In this document: positions 63,341 through 64,000 of the stretch, piece by piece
How the letters are laid out: every line of letters begins with the position of its first letter
Numbering within the stretch: position 1 is the first letter of the stretch
Assembly (NCBI GenBank): GCA_030429565.1
Contig: JAUIFE010000006.1
Location: 310,001 to 374,000 of the forward strand
Length of the DNA: 64,000 nucleotides
Direction of reading: 5' to 3'
Source of the DNA: Holophagae bacterium
GTDB lineage: Bacteria > Acidobacteriota > Holophagae > Acanthopleuribacterales > Acanthopleuribacteraceae
Notes under the pieces: generated by a model
Seen by the model: the letters and a program-made list of their open reading frames with translations, nothing else
Told to the model about the DNA's origin: nothing
Database searches by the model: none
Made by a program: the position numbers and the translations under genes

Positions 63341-64000
63341 TTATTTTTGAGGGCTCGGGCAAGGTACCACGTTGGGCGGTGTCTTTCCGTTTATAAAAGC
63401 ATGGACGTTGTCCAGAACTAGGGCCGCCATGCGTTTGCGCGTGCCCCAGGTGGATGTGCCTTGGTGTGGTGCCGCTACCACGTTGCTGAACTGTAGCAAG
63501 TCCGGGTGAACTTTGGGCTCGCGTTCGTAGACGTCGAGGCCCGCGCCACCGAGATGGTTTTGTGCCAAAGCTTCGACCAGTGCCGATTCGTCGATAATCG
63601 GACCGCGCGCCGTGTTAATCAACAAGGCGCCTTGTTTCATTTGGGCTAAGCGCGTGCGATTGATCAAGTGGTGGGTGTTTTGGTTGAGTGGACAGTGCAA
63701 CGAGACGACGTCGCTTTTGCCGAGCAACTCTGCCAGCGGCAGGCCTTCGCGGCGCGAGTGGATTAATACCTTCATCCCAAAAGCTTCTGCGCGGCGCGCA
63801 ACGGCCTGGCCGATGCGACCGTAACCGACGATGCCCAGGGTTGCGCCATATAAATCCATGCCCAGCAATTGCATCGGGTGCCACCCAAAGAACAATCCGT
63901 TGCGCAGGACTTGTTCTCCTTCACTGAGGCGCCGTGCCACTGCCAGCAGCAGCGCAAAGGTCATTTCGGCGGTCGCTTCGGTGACCGCGCCCGGGGTATG
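63341..64000 (-). CDS. D-isomer-specific 2-hydroxyacid dehydrogenase, partial (N-terminus beyond right edge)
   Basis: A frame open to the right edge gives the last 219 residues. The first visible residues, TPGAVTEATAEM, match the substrate-domain loop of glyoxylate/hydroxypyruvate reductases. The Rossmann dinucleotide site is GYGRIGQAV. LLINTARGPIIDESALVEAL precedes the catalytic His in VAAPHQGTSTWGTR. The likely role is reduction of glyoxylate or another 2-oxoacid with NAD(P)H. The start and about 100 N-terminal residues are missing. Confidence 0.9.
   Translation of the reverse strand, partial: HTPGAVTEATAEMTFALLLAVARRLSEGEQVLRNGLFFGWHPMQLLGMDLYGATLGIVGYGRIGQAVARRAEAFGMKVLIHSRREGLPLAELLGKSDVVSLHCPLNQNTHHLINRTRLAQMKQGALLINTARGPIIDESALVEALAQNHLGGAGLDVYEREPKVHPDLLQFSNVVAAPHQGTSTWGTRKRMAALVLDNVHAFINGKTPPNVVPCPSPQK

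Overview
The window reads as an ordinary chromosomal segment of a free-living, Gram-negative-type bacterium of the phylum Acidobacteriota. Base composition is high in G+C and even, coding density is about 90 percent, and I see no insertion sequence, integrase, phage gene or CRISPR array. The best taxonomic pointer is the secreted VWFA protein at 4.4-5.3 kb, whose layout matches the acidobacterial VWFA-related family. The TPR serine/threonine kinase, the FHA/sigma54 regulator, many HDOD/GAF/REC signalling proteins, a cobalamin-dependent mutase and PD40 proteins fit this. A marine Holophagae/Acanthopleuribacter-like lineage is possible but only a guess.

Layout. 0-3.6 kb (minus): a promoter with consensus -35 and near-consensus -10 boxes drives rplU-rpmA, followed by a terminator, obgE, rsfS, rlmH and a truncated membrane/TPR gene (ribosome assembly block). 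3.6-4.35 kb has no supportable gene. 4.4-13.7 kb (minus): VWFA protein, AUH-type enoyl-CoA hydratase, type III glutamine synthetase behind two tandem terminators, then malic enzyme - methylmalonyl-CoA mutase - MeaB. The last three form a route from propionyl/branched-chain carbon through succinyl-CoA and C4 acids to pyruvate. 14.0-14.4 kb holds a striking TTTCGACA repeat array upstream of an FHA-sigma54 activator.

16-26 kb: a small acidic protein, a 1210-residue Ser/Thr kinase, a secreted protein, a PD40 protein and an HDOD + GAF/PAS histidine kinase pair. 26-31.5 kb: pdxH, a bacterial CULT (cereblon-like) protein, glycosyltransferase + RarD, an RdgC-like protein and a TauE permease. 31.9-38 kb: LysR regulator, response regulator + hybrid kinase, tsaE, nnr and an exported protein. 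38.7-45.1 kb: a large lipoprotein with a degenerate PHP domain, a saccharopine reductase-like enzyme and a membrane-anchored MutS-like ATPase. 45.1-46.3 kb: an unusual acyl carrier protein coupled to an ICMT-like methyltransferase.

46.4-52.3 kb: Na+/solute symporter + DUF3311, psd-lipA-E2 (the lipoyl synthase sits beside one of its substrates), and a CheX-like protein. 52.4-55.2 kb (minus): DUF2203 - TlpA-like - tatD - rlmN operon. 55.3-58.5 kb: small 2Fe-2S protein, DUF4920 protein and an OmpR-type two-component system. Then tRNA-Leu(CAA), a HEAT/cyclophilin protein, mtnA-sfsA, a small basic protein, and a D-2-hydroxyacid dehydrogenase cut by the right edge.

I do not see a clear multi-gene novel system. 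The most unusual items are the CULT protein, the pseudo-PHP lipoprotein, the ACP/ICMT pair, the TTTCGACA operator-like array and the tandem terminators ahead of glnN. All calls come from reading the sequence; no database search was run.
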